From Sthenelais limicola (lineage: Eukaryota > Annelida > Polychaeta > Phyllodocida > Sigalionidae), in NCBI GenBank assembly GCA_942159475.1, contig OW804097.1:53774986-53838985 (forward strand): DNA of 64,000 nucleotides, read 5' to 3'. The position numbers and the translations under genes are program-made. Below are positions 43,440-55,323 of the stretch, in pieces (within the stretch, counting starts at the first letter, position 1; each line of letters opens with the position of its first letter). Below the pieces are notes generated by a model. That model searched no databases. It was not told where the DNA came from and saw only the letters and a list, made by a program, of their open reading frames with translations.

Positions 43440-43680
43440 ACAAAAAAAACGTAGGGTCCCGACAATTGGTCACCCCTCCTGACAAAGTTCAACATTTTGA
43501 ATATTGTCGGAGGGCTCCACGACAGGTGACTGAAAAGCGACCAACAATTGTGACTGTGTGACCGATTGTCGGTGACCCGGTATCCACTTGCACGATTGTC
43601 TGTGACCGGGGTAACCGATTGTCGGTCACCACTAGGTGACCAAAAATCGTGCGAGTGGATATGGGGCTTAAATAGAAGAA
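43440..43680. repeat. Clustered ACCGATTGTCGGTGACC-type inverted motifs
   Basis: Several direct and inverted copies of CGACAATTGGTCACC / GGTGACCGATTGTCG words are packed in 240 bp. They include facing copies of ATCCACTTGCACGATT (near 43582) and its complement (near 43645-43662). The same words occur at 40085-40210. This is probably the end of a mobile element whose family I cannot name. Confidence 0.45.
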
Positions 43681-43951
43681 ATTTTCAAGGATTCAATTAA
43701 GGCTTGGAGTATGTTTATGCCTTATAAATATCATCAGTAAATACTATGAGTGTGGCAGCATGTAAGAGGATCCTTATTTTACTCCACGTTGGTGTATGTA
43801 CCACATGCTATTTGTATGGACGGGAGTAGTGTCGTAATTTGCACCAGTTCAACGCGTGTGGTATGACATTTGCCATTTCCTCTTCCTCACCCCAGTACAC
43901 AGCTATATACTTATACATAGCAACGTGGGAGTAAATATAGAACCTAAACTC

Positions 43952-44032
43952 GGAACACTATTGCACTGTCCTTGATGTTGTTTTTTTCATAACCACGAAA
44001 AAAAAAAACATCTTGGACAGTGCAATAGTGTC
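43952..44032. repeat. Long near-perfect hairpin (about 35-bp arms)
   Basis: The left arm contains ACACTATTGCACTGTCC (43956-43972), and its complement GGACAGTGCAATAGTGT is at 44015-44031. Pairing continues inwards through GATGTT/AACATC and T-run/A-run to a loop near 43989-43996. If transcribed, either strand gives a pre-miRNA-sized stem-loop. The near-perfect pairing is more typical of a young foldback. Confidence 0.65.
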
Positions 44033-44049
44033 CCTTGTACCATGTTCTC

Positions 44050-45480
44050 ATTAGGTTCTGTCTATAAGTGTACCCGTTAAATAGGATAAGACAAGGCATA
44101 CACTCTTGCCATTGAAGGTCATGTGAGCTGTGCATTACATGTGGGTTTACCAGAGGAAGCTCTGCTAAGGACATGTGGATTAGTTTGCCATTGAAGGTCA
44201 TGTGACCGGGTCATTGCCTGTCCATTAAAGACCTGGTCATTAACAAAATATGACACCCAAGTTTAACCAAATTTAAGGGGCACAGAGAGTGTTCCTCTTG
44301 CCATAATTTTCTCTCTTTAGTTTTACATTGTACGACACTAGTTGTAATGTGATATGGAAATAACAAATCTATTATTATCATTATTATTATTATTAGCTGC
44401 ACATGATTACCTGTACATTGGCTCATTTTCATGAGAAATTGTCCATGTGTCATTTGATGTGCATTAACGTCACATGACCTATCCATTGATTTGCCATTAG
44501 ACCTCGCCATTGTGCAATTTCTTCCGTATGGGATATTACAGATTTAACCTAATCTACCCAATCCTAGAATGCATCTAAGCTAGTATAGCTAGGCTATTAT
44601 TAGCCAGCAACCAGCTCTGGGCGTTGTCATAGAGGGGAGATTCTACCTAGGCTATTATATAATAGGGTCAGGAAAATTATGTATGGCGATCAGTCCATTT
44701 CAGAGCCTGCATTGTGCCTTCATAATCCGTAATATACTATATCAAGTTCACACTGAAGGTGAAATACACTGACATTTTCCCTACTAATATATCAAACAGT
44801 GCAGTGGCTGTAATACATTTATAAGGGACACACATACAATTAGCTACAGTTCCTATAGTGCCATTGTGTGAGGAGTCACTTGAACAACTAATAATGCCAG
44901 AAATAACAATATTCAAGAGACGGGGCGGGACATTAAGTCCATTACGCCCCCTCTCCCACGAACCCACCTAGCTATTACGTCCCTGATCCCAACGATTACA
45001 AAGGACCTCAGGTCAGGGCAATTAGTAGGGCTACATGATTAGTACGGGATATAACACGCACCTAAGACATTCACCCATTTATCAACAATTAAAAGCCATC
45101 AATGGTATAACAACAGCTATAGCTAGGCTGCTGACAAATGCTATAATTTATAAATAACAGTAGCATGAATGATGTATGGCTTTCGTGGCAGATCACAACA
45201 TCCAGCTTAATCAAAATGCATTTTTAACTTAACGAGTCTACTCGAGTTTTCCAACCTATAGTAGTGTCATATTGGCAGTGCCATATATTATACAAATTAT
45301 GAGTAGCTATGAGTGTAAAAATGTATTGCCCTAAATTTGGATAAACAAAATGGCAAGTGATAATCTAGCCGAGCAAACCACTGTGGTAAATCTCACGACA
45401 ATGCCGGCAATATGTAGACCGTTTATACAATTCATTGATTGAAGAATACAATGTACAACATAACTGAACACAACTCACCT
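44050..45480. other. Intergenic with degenerate CATTGA/GTGCATTA repeats
   Basis: From 44100 to 44515 words such as GCCATTGAAGGTCATGTGA recur (44110, 44187) along with GTCCATTGAT- and GTGCATTA-type words. An (ATT)n run lies at about 44372-44396. No gene recognised. Confidence 0.45.
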
Positions 45481-45560
45481 GTCTTCTCTTCCAGTAGTTT
45501 TCTTTGAGTCCAACGCGTGTCTACGGCGTTTCAGTATGACCCTCACACTCAGGTGATCAT
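45481..45560 (-). other. Possible 5' non-coding exon with strong donor
   Basis: On the - strand the sequence GAAGAGAAGACAG|GTGAGTTGTG is an excellent splice donor (exon end near 45481) preceded by GC-richer DNA containing CGCGTTGGACTC. No ATG-led frame leaves it. The nearest gene on this strand is SMS, 9.5 kb downstream. Confidence 0.25.
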
Positions 45561-45981
45561 GTGATCACGACCAAGTATCAATCAAGTGCAGCCATCTATT
45601 GGAAGTTTGGTGATTGAATAACAGTTAGCAAATTTATGATTGAACTCGCAAAAAGGGCAATCAATATTTGACTGAAAGATATAGTTATAGGGTTAACCTA
45701 AGGTTAAAATTGTACATTTCGATCGGTAAAAATGACTACGGATTTCTTCTTTTACGCTCAAATAAAAATTTCTGTGATTTTTCCATATGCACCTGTTAGA
45801 TAATACCTTCCTCCACAAATTAGGAAATAGTAATAATACAAAATTAGTAATCGGAATAATCCAGATCATCATGACTCGGAAATTTGATTAATTATATAAG
45901 CCCTTTTTTCCGAAAAAAAATAAATATGCAAGTATATTATATGGGCCTATAAACATGTATATGTGGCTCTGGTGTTACTGG

Positions 45982-46729
45982 TGTCAATGTCCCAATTTAT
46001 TTTTAATAATATTTGAGTCTATGTATCTGTTCTATTTATATGTATTGTATGAACATGGTAGTACGATCTATAGGTTATTCATTAGGCCTAACTCAGAGAG
46101 CTCTATCTGATGCAATGACCAGTATGATGAAATACACCTTAGGTATTGCTAAGAGGCAGCTTCTCCCTGTGAGTTAGTATGTATCATGAGTGACTCACAC
46201 ATGCTCCACCATTGGCACCAGAGGTGATGCAATGGACTTGGCTTACTCAATGCCAAGAGAAGCTGATGAAATACTCACTCTACATTGCAGGGGGCCTTGA
46301 AAAGATGATGAAATGTACCCCAAGTCTGTTGCAATGTTTAGAGTATATAAGGGCTCCCAGTCACTGTATAGAGCAGACCTTTCCTGAAGAGCTGAAGACC
46401 TACCATCCACTGCTATACACTGAAGACATCATGCTGACTGACTGGAAGCCCTGGAGCCCTGAGAAAGCCATGTTCTAATGTTTTCTGTATATTGAAATAT
46501 TAACATGTGAATTGTGGATTAATAAAAGAAGCCATCCAGTACTTCAAGCCTTATTCCTTCTCTACTGAAGTTACAAGCCAAGCCTAGTTCCCATTGGAGA
46601 TATCATCCTATATGAATATATCCATATTTATATATATATACCTGAAGAGCTCCTAAAGATAAGAGTAACTCCCTAAGACTAATAGAAGTAATCCCTTATT
46701 GTAATGTCCCCGCTCTACGGACATTAACA
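45982..46729 (+). repeat. 5' LTR (748 bp)
   Basis: It begins TGTCAATGTCC and ends GGACATTAACA, an 11-bp terminal inverted repeat with one mismatch in the usual TG...CA form. It contains TATATAA at 46344-46350 and AATAAA at 46521-46526, a spacing that would define a U3-R-U5 layout with transcription starting near 46375. Confidence 0.8.
46344..46350 (+). promoter_or_regulatory. TATA box of the 5' LTR
   Basis: TATATAA sits inside the LTR about 180 nt upstream of the LTR AATAAA signal. The second LTR ends at the window edge before the matching position, so its copy cannot be checked. Confidence 0.5.
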
Positions 46730-47019
46730 TTTGGTGAAAGAACCTGGGCCTGGAGTATTGAAGTAGAAATCCTCTATTTCATAAAGCTGAATGGCTGAGA
46801 AGTTTCATTGAGAAGATAGATGAATGACTAGTGTGTGTAGCCCCTTGGAGGAGAAGAGCAGCTGCCAGATGTTTATAGGAGAGGAGGTCTGAGTGTTGAT
46901 CTGATTACTCACTCACTTGACCACTAGAGGAGGGTTAGAACGTCCAAGCAGAGGAATCCAGGCAACATACAGCAGAGGGAAAGTCCTGACGAATACCATA
47001 CTAAAACAGCAAGGTTTGA

Positions 47020-47658
47020 ATGGTAATGATGGAGGGAAGAGTTGAGAAGAATCAAGACCAACCTGGCAGAGACCGGATAATAAATGCACCTACTCCAGTT
47101 CCAGCAGCTGAGGAAGAGATAGTCCAGGGAGAAGATATCCAAATGGTGGCTGATTCCCAAGTAATGAGAAATGTCCCTACTGAATATGTTACTCCTGATG
47201 AATTGAAGAGAGTACAGAATTCCTTTAAAAGATCCATAGCAAAGTTAACAGCTAGAATGGATATCTCAGACACAGCTCTAATGGGGGTGATAGAAATCAA
47301 AGCAGAGAGACCTATACATCACAACGACAGGCAGAGACAACATACTCAAGTTTGGTACCAGTCTAATAATCAGGAGATGGAGATGCGAGGCATGAGTCAC
47401 AGCAGAGACCCATATCACAACCTAACCACTGGAGGAGACATCAGAGGTTACAAGCAGGGGCAGCAATATCGAGGGCCATGGCAGCAGAAAGGGCAACAAC
47501 CAAGCAGTGCTCCTCACAGATTCAAGCCTAGAGTTAAGTGTTTCAATTGTCAAAATTATGGTCACTATCAGAGCGATTGTAAAACTCCAAAGCTAAAGGA
47601 GGGTCCGTTTCCCATCTCTGAAAAGGCAAAAAAATTAAATAATGTCAGTAAGGTATAG
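47020..47658 (+). CDS. Short Gag-like ORF with CCHC zinc knuckle
   Basis: The 212-residue ORF lies 290 nt after the 5' LTR, the normal gag position. Its clear feature is one retroviral zinc knuckle near residue 174, CFNCQNYGHYQSDC (C-x2-C-x4-H-x4-C), preceded by a Gln/Gly/Arg-rich stretch (YKQGQQYRGPWQQKGQQ). This fits an RNA-binding nucleocapsid. The N-terminal part (Glu-rich, LKRVQNSFKRSIAKLTAR helix) is too short for a full capsid domain, so this is a reduced Gag. No pol frame follows. It may package element RNA with help from an autonomous relative. Confidence 0.7.
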   Translation: MVMMEGRVEKNQDQPGRDRIINAPTPVPAAEEEIVQGEDIQMVADSQVMRNVPTEYVTPDELKRVQNSFKRSIAKLTARMDISDTALMGVIEIKAERPIHHNDRQRQHTQVWYQSNNQEMEMRGMSHSRDPYHNLTTGGDIRGYKQGQQYRGPWQQKGQQPSSAPHRFKPRVKCFNCQNYGHYQSDCKTPKLKEGPFPISEKAKKLNNVSKV

Positions 47659-50600
47659 GGGCAAAATTATCCATAATAGAATTTAGGTAATATGTAATAG
47701 GTGCACACAATTTTTGTCTCTGATTATCAATGATTTTTAACTGATATTTGCTGTGCCAGGTGATTATAATAACATGGGCCTACAAGCCAATAAGATGGCA
47801 GTCAAAATATTAAATTATCGTCGCCGCATAACGGCCACGGAGGGATAGAAATATATGTGTTATGATTTTGTCTCAGACATGAGACGAAGCGCAGGTATGC
47901 CAGCATCCTGCAGAAATTTAAATTTTGAAAATTGAGTAAAAACTCACGAGTCAGTGACCATACAAGACAGGCAAAATATTAAGATTTGACTGATACCAGT
48001 CATCATATCGTCGCCGCGCGTAATGACCGCGGACGGATATATATATATGGGCTATGGCCTTCTCTTGCAGGCCAAACGAAGCGTGTGTATGTAAGCATCA
48101 CACAGAATTTTGAATTTTGAAAATCGGGTGAAAACTCACGAGTCAGTGACCATACAGGTCTACAGGTAAAATATTAGGATTTGACCGATTGCTGTATCTA
48201 TAGGATACCGGTCAATATATTATATTATAGTCGCCGCGCGTAATGTCCGCGGACGGATATATTGTGCGCTCTATGCTCTTGCTCATGTATACCAAACGAA
48301 TCGGATGAATGTCAGCATCTCACAGGATTTTGAATTTTTCAAATCGATTAAAAACTCATGTGTCAGTGAGCAATGTTCCAGATAGTGAAAAATATAAATA
48401 ATGTGTCAGAAAAGAGCCCAGCGATTTTGCTCCGAGGTTGGGGTGGAGTGTGATAAGTGTCTAATTAGAAAGGAGTTTGCCTCCATCCCAGTTCGAATGG
48501 GAGGTATGCAATACTTGTGAATCACTATCTTAATTACTTCCATTAGAGGGGGTTGAACTTTGGTGCCCATCACATCAAGGGTGTAAACATCACTCCACCC
48601 TCGGTAAAACTGGACATTCATGTGTCAATTATCCATTGCACTTTGAACCAATATATAGTACCAATGTTCTGGAAAAGAGAGCTAGTGGAGCATTCAACAA
48701 TTATTGCATGGCTCTGATTATTAAGGGAATGATGGAAAATTAAAAATTGTGATTGGAAATCACATACAGGAAAATGATTAATGTTGAGATATAAATCATT
48801 TGGATATAGAATAATTTCGAAATATCATGTATTGATTAACATTGGACCATAGATTAATTCTGGAAACAATTTTAGGCCAAGGAAAGATCTAAAGAGTTAT
48901 AGGGAAATAGGATAGCAGGGAAATAATTAAGAATCAATTATTGCTGAAACAAAGTAGCCATATATATGTGTGTGGAATCATCTGTATGGTATGGATGAGT
49001 GTTGCCTCCATGTCTCATTAGTGGACAGGCATCGGCACCTATAGCAACACCCAAATCTTTGGACATGGGGGTTGCTATGCAACAGCTTCCCTAGCAACGA
49101 GTTACAGGTGAACATTCCACACTAAGATCTCCCAGTGGTGCTGACCCCATTTGGGTGTCATGCAGTGCATTTCTTCACTTATGAGTCACTATATCTTGCT
49201 CACTGTGGAAGAGCAGGGGCTGTAATTAATTAGTGTGGGCTATAATTGATTGCCTGACTCTGTAATCATCACCAATGTAAACATCAACACTCCAACCTTA
49301 GTATAGTCTACTATATCTTGGGGCAAGGGGTTTGGTTTGTGTTATCACAACATGCCTGAGGATTATATGTGTGGGCAATTTTCATGAAATGTGGACAATA
49401 TAAATTGGGGTAATGAATTGATTGGGCTTCATGCTATTTTTGGTAGAACTAATAGTTATATAAATTGGGAAATTTGCGAATAAACTTTGCAAATTGGGAA
49501 ACACTGCATATATATGCATGTTTTATTTTCTTTAGAATGAAAGAAAGTTTTGGAATGAATTTCGAATTAGGGGAATATATAGTTAAGGAACTAAGATCAC
49601 TACTGATGAGTGGCCTATGAAAGCTGAAACATTGTTTAGGTGTAGAATCGTCCATATATTATGGCTGAAAGTTGACTCCCAACTTTAATTATAAACAGAC
49701 CTTATTACCTAGCAATGCCCAAATTATAATAAAAGAAATCAAATAGGAAATGTAATCAATTAGTTAAAGTGTAAAGAAATTGAGGAAATTTTGAAATTTA
49801 AAAAAAAAAAAAAAAAAAAGTTTAGGATCAGTTTACATTATGTGGGTTTGCCACAATATATCAAATTACTATGGAAATCGGAATAAATAGGCCTGTTTTC
49901 GAGGGTAGAAAAAGAAAATCATTACAACGAACCTACCACATGGATGAAATGCTACTGAGAAGATTTTGGTACATACAGGTGTAGAAAGGACATTTGTCCG
50001 TTTTCTAGTTTTTCAAATTATCAAATGGGGAATCCCTGCTTTGATTCCCCAAGCGAGGTGGTAGGGTGTCCAGTTTTTAATGACTTCTAAGGAAGAAATA
50101 CAAAATTTAATGGCTTTTAGTGGTGATTGTAAGGGTGAATCTGAATTTAATGACACACAAGAACCATGACAAGGTACTGGCATATTATACCTTTATTAGG
50201 TAGATCGAATAGCCACGCAACAGTGCATATTATGTTGCTGATATAGGATTGCTTGACAGGACAGGAGAACAGGGTGGCCAAGTTCAGCACTGCGACACAC
50301 CATTTTCGTGCTGCTTGCAAGACCCGATGTTTGGGTTATGGCCGCATGTTGCTAAGCGTTGCTAGGCAAAGAATTATTCGCTGGACGCTGGCTCCACTGA
50401 TTGGGGCATTGAATGGTAGTGCAGTGGTAATAAGAATGGGGACAATATAACAATGTGTTTCTGAAAGGGGGAAATAACTTCAATAGTTTTTTCGAAAGTC
50501 GCTGTCTTGCACAGGCATATTTGAGGGACTGTAACTTCCTTAGTTTTTGGAGTAACAAAATGATTTCTTCAGTTGTTAATGCTTGACGCATTCCCATTGT

Positions 50601-53600
50601 GGAGACATTGAAAAAGAACACACTTTTTCAGAAAAATTTCAGGGATGAAGGTATTAGTAATGAAAATTGGGAAATGATCCACGGAACAGGGGTCTAATTG
50701 GTCAAGTTAAGAGCAGGGTTGATAAACTTAGTAACTGTGTTTGCTCTCCATATCATTTATGAACTTCTTTAATTGAGGTTAGTCAGGTCAGACTAAGACC
50801 AGTATCTATAAATAGATAAGTATGTGACGATGGGATACTCATTGCACTCCAGAGAGGCATGACCCCATGGTCCATGCAAGCCAGTCTCTGTTATTTATTA
50901 GACATGCATAAGGCCAATTATTTTTTATTTTTCGGACGACTGAAAACAAACAGGGTAGGCAATACTCGTTTCAAGAACCAGGATAGGGTATTTTGGATCA
51001 GAAATCAGGATTTGAAAGGGCCTTTGGGATTCAGGAAATGGATTCAGAGCTGGATATAATTTTTCCAGGACAGAATTACAAATAGAATAACAGCTACGAT
51101 CGCAAATTGAAAACCTGCGGGATTTGGGATATAGAGCTTATCAAAGACAGGAATTGGGATTCGAAAGGGGTGTTCTGTACTTTAAACAAAGTGAATTGTG
51201 CAATTTTTGATGAGGCAGACAAACATAGGAAGATATATAGCTTGATTTATGAAACAGAAATAAGAGTTTTTTGATTATGGGGAAAAGATAATTTTAGTTC
51301 ACCAAAATATTGATATTTTTGAAAGTGGTTATCATAGAGGACGCTGATTTCCCAGACCCTTGAAACCCCCAACAGATGGCGCTCTCATTGAGAAGGAGTC
51401 AGAGGGTGAGGGGGTGATGCTGGACATTCCAAATGAGGAGGACAACGCATCGGGTGATGAAATACCCGAAGGGCAAGGATAACGGTGATCCAAAGTATTA
51501 TGAAATTACCAATATTCTAGATATAATTAAGTCAAAGTAAAAGATTAAGGTTTAAGATTCAAAATAAAATTTAAGGATAAGTCGGTACAATGGGTTGAAG
51601 ATGACTGCCTATATGAGGCAGCAAAAGAAAAGTACCTTAAGTAAACTTTAGGACAGGACCTATTCCAAGATAACTTAGAAATACATAGAGGAACGAGGGT
51701 TAGCATAGGTCTAATCCCATTCCAACCTGAAAGAGTTAATATGTTGCAGAGGAACTTGGGAAGAAATTATGTCGCTTAGAGGTATTAAAAGCAAGTCAAC
51801 TTTTGAAATTTGTCAGAATGCAAAGTATGAAATTAGAAAAGAAATATTTCAGGAAGAACTTGATCAGGAAATGAAAATAGATCTCTTCCAGATTATCGGG
51901 AAGACCCAAGGGAATGGAATATGGGTAAGAGTGATTCGAGAAATTTATGAGAAACGCAAGATATTTCAATACACAGATATTAGGAAAAGTAATTTGAAGG
52001 AAAATAAAAAGTTATTCTGAAGGGTAATAGATAAGTTATGTCCCTACCTAATAGGAATTAAAGGTTGAATTGGGTACATCTTTGCAAGATATCTGAAGGA
52101 TTATGAATATTGTGATATGAACAAATGGGTTTTTAAGTTATGGAGAGTGCCTAGCCCAGAGCGGGAGGCCACAACCCATCAAAAGTTGCCCAAGCCGTGT
52201 CTGGATAACAAAATCCCACGCGCTAAGGGAAAGGCTTGGACGCTCATTTGAAAGCGCCCACCCATCCATGATTAATTGCTATGCATTTCAGTTCAATTCA
52301 AGTACAGTTGCAAGAGAAAAAACTGGAATGAGATTTGATGGTAATGTTCAGAATAGAAATCCAGAGGTTAATTAATATGCGACAAGGACAGGATAAGAAA
52401 AATAAAATAGTCCAGAATGGTCTTTTGGTTCATATACCAGAGGGCAGGAGGCTGGATAGCGAATTTCAAAGAAAAACTTCCAGTTAAACTGAGAATTAAA
52501 AGTTGAGTTTTGTAAGATTTAATATGAAAAAGAAAATGAGATGACAAGAATCTTGTAAAATAGGTTAAGAAGTTTGAGAATATTATGATGTACAGGGACA
52601 ATATAGATGACTAGTGTGTTTAATTTTGATTTTGAACCAAGAAAGTGGAAGTGGTAAAATGACAAGATAACATTGAAATTTTAAGAATACAAAGAGACCT
52701 ATGACTATGAGTCAGCACAAAAATCAAGAGGTCGGAATAAATTAAAGGAGAACTCCTTTGTTTTTAGTGACCTATAAAAAGGAATGATAATTATAGGAAA
52801 TAAGAGTTCGAAAGAAATATATCACCAGGAACTTGCAGAAAGTAGGGTGAACATTATGGTATCAATTATTTGAATTCCTGTTAAGTTTTGAACACCAGAG
52901 TTGGGTAGGAAATATTGAATATAGACAGATTTAAATGACAGGATGGGAAGCATTGTTTTTGTGATGGCTGATCACTAGCGGTATCCTTATACTTTGGACG
53001 AATTTTAACGCTTTTTGCATGACTATAAATTATGAGAATTTTTATATATTTTAGATTTAGAAAGAGTTTGTTTGAAAATCAAATAACTTAGCCGGTCTGA
53101 GAATGAGGATATTAAATTCTAACTGAGTAAGCACAATGGGTGACAATCATATTAGATCAAAAAGTTAAAAAATCAAATAGAACATATAGAAGAAAGGTTC
53201 CTAGAGTTCTTGCTAGGTTTCTTTGGCTAAACACCTTGTGAATCAAAGAGAAAATATTTTGGAAAGTTGATTGAAATTAGATTTCTCCATGTACATCTTT
53301 TTGGCTAATCACCATGTGAGATGGGAGAAAGGGATCCTAGGATTATTTATTGGCAATAGTCCTCAAAAGTTATTTTAAAGAATTCATGTCACACCATGAC
53401 TAACAAGTATCAGAAGAATTAAGCCAGATTACATGTAAGATAAGGATATCTGCACAAGGAGGAAAATGTGGTGGTAATTTTGGCAAAAATAGATTGAATA
53501 TCTCGGAAATATGAGAGACACACCACCCCCTTGCAGAAAAGATTGACGAAAATTGATTTAAAGAATTATGAACAGGGTTACTGACGAAAAAATGGAGAAA

Positions 53601-53634
53601 TCCAGGAGATGTACCCAAAAAACTATTTTACACA
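47659..53634. other. Non-coding interior of the LTR element
   Basis: Almost 6 kb of AT-rich DNA without a recognisable pol domain. It contains three diverged tandem units (47817-48385, below), a 19-20 nt A run at about 49800-49819, and a short Glu/Gly-rich coding-like stretch near 51375-51480 (frame with EKESEGEG and EEDNASGDE) of unknown origin. An 83-codon Lys/Glu-rich frame at 51769-52020 shows no known family. Confidence 0.55.
47817..48385. repeat. Three diverged tandem repeats of about 190-220 bp
   Basis: Each unit starts with TCGCCGCGCGTAATG-like sequence (near 47820, 48008, 48230), then CGGACGGATAT, an ACGAAGCG-type word, TTTTGAATTTTGAAAAT and AAAACTCACGAGTCAGTG. The first unit is the most diverged at its head. 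Confidence 0.65.
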
Positions 53635-53850
53635 GACGAGAATACAAATAGTTGTGATTCCAGTGTAGATTTTCATAAATTTTACGTGGACGTGAGCACA
53701 AGTGGTTGTGATTCCAGTGTAGATTTTCATAGATTTTGCACCGACATGAACAATTGTAGTTGTGATTCCGGTGTAGAAGTTTGATGAATTTTGCATGTAT
53801 GTGAACACAAACATTTGTAGTTCCAGCGTGATATTTGTGCCGGATAACCG
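53635..53850. repeat. Tandem repeat, about 54-bp unit, four degenerate copies
   Basis: Repeated words GTTGTGATTCCAGTGTAGA and TTTTCATAGATTTTGC-type tails recur at a period near 54 bp. The open frame across it on the - strand is repetitive (YTGITTT units) and unlikely to be a gene. Confidence 0.6.
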
Positions 53851-54093
53851 GGTTTTATTGTAGCACTCCTGCCACTGCGCAGTACACTGGAGAAAAACCA
53901 CCCCTCTTCCTGGGACGGCCATGTGGGAAGTTTTTAGTGATGCATGAATGTATTTGGGCCCAGTAAATGTATTCATGAGTAATAGGGAATCTTCCACTGA
54001 CTGACCAGAAGACAGGGGTAGCCAAATTGGGGGATGTGCACAATCCTTTAATTTGCCAGGTGAGGAGCGATGATCTCCACCTCCGGTGTGGGC

Positions 54094-54300
54094 AGGATGA
54101 GCTGGTTTTGTAGCTCTTTTTTAGTGAGCTGGTTTTGTAGCTCCTTTTTAGTGAGCTGGTTTTGTAGCTCCTTTTTAGTGAGCTGGTTTTGTAGCTCCTT
54201 TTTAGTGAGCTGGTTTTGTAGCTCCTTTTTAGTGAGCTGGTGTTGTAGCTCCTTTTTAGAGAGCTGATTTTGTAGCTCCTTTTTGAGAGCTGATGTTGTA
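54094..54300. repeat. 27-bp minisatellite, about 7.5 copies
   Basis: The unit runs GAGCTGGTTTTGTAGC then TCCTTTTTAGT; central copies look identical and outer copies degenerate. It translates on the - strand into LTKKELQNQ repeats, explained by the array period being a multiple of three. Confidence 0.85.
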
Positions 54301-54410
54301 GCTTCTGTGTGTAAGCTGAGTTGGTAGCTTCCTTGTGATGGAGCTAGAAAAATTGATTGGATATGCTTCCCTATTGTTATCATCAAGTAAAGGTAGGCAG
54401 TGATACGTCC

Positions 54411-54545
54411 TAGCCAAAGATTGAATCTGCCATACTAACAAGATTTGGCAAGTCTACCTCCTAGCTAAGGGTAGATTTTGCCATGTCAACAATATTTGGT
54501 GAGTCTACCTCCTAGCCAAAGGTAGAATTCACCGTACCAAAATGT
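54411..54545. repeat. Tandem repeat, about 51-bp unit, 2.5 copies
   Basis: CTCCTAGCCAAAGGTAGA and ACAATATTTGGTGAGTCTAC words repeat at a period near 51 bp. It follows the 27-bp minisatellite. Confidence 0.6.
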
Positions 54546-54657
54546 ATCTGAAATAGTTGATTGACTGGAGCAGCAGTGTTGGAAAAAAATCGAATATGTA
54601 TATGGAACTCCATTAGAAGAATTTCAATATGAATAAATATTAAGGATTAATGGAACT

Positions 54658-55323
54658 GGGACTTCCGGTTTGGTTTGAGAGGGAAAAGTCGTACAACGGG
54701 CTCCGGCCACTTTAACCCCTTTTCTTTTCAGCCAAGACAGGATTATCGTAAATTAGTATCATCCAGGAGGATCATAAAGTGTCCTGGATTACGAAGAGAA
54801 CATTCTTGTAAACAGTCGTGCTGACATTTTCAAAGAGTTTACGATTGAAAGTGAGAGCGCCCACACGAGGAGAGTACCGAGCGTGGGTAGCCATTTTGCC
54901 TCCAGGGTCTCACCGGAGCGAGTGTAGTGAAGCGAATACTGTGCAGGACAAGCATCTACAAGTGATATCTGTAGGATTATAGAACAGTGGAGAGACTATA
55001 TATAGCAGAGGACGTCTTCTGTGAACATATTAAGTAAACGAAGGACAGGAGAGCAGTAAGGATTATACTAAACTATAATTGCCGCGGGACATGCGCAGTA
55101 GCGGTAACGGCTCCTGGGTCTACCACGCTAGCCAGTGCTAATCTAGACAAGTGAGGATATAGGTCAAATCTAAGCAGCGCGGTTGTGTTTACATATCAAC
55201 TGACACTGAACTACACCGACGAACAGTGCTAGTGGTGTGTACGCACAAGGAAGGATATAAGCAAAAGGTCACTGGAGCGTCACAAACTGGACAAATATAA
55301 TTAGTAAGTGACTGATTAGGGTG
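54658..55323 (+). promoter_or_regulatory. LINE 5' UTR / presumed internal promoter
   Basis: GC-richer than its surroundings and starting GGGACTTCCGGTTTGG. Full-length LINEs carry their promoter here. No TATA box was seen. No open frame of note. Confidence 0.5.

Noticed and set aside
43956..43980. Annotated miR-92 gene
   Set aside because: Only the seed region matches, the arm is wrong for miR-92 and the stem is nearly perfect; kept only as a finding to test.
53623..54386. Repetitive - strand frames (YTGITTT and LTKKELQNQ units)
   Set aside because: By-products of tandem repeats whose period is a multiple of three.
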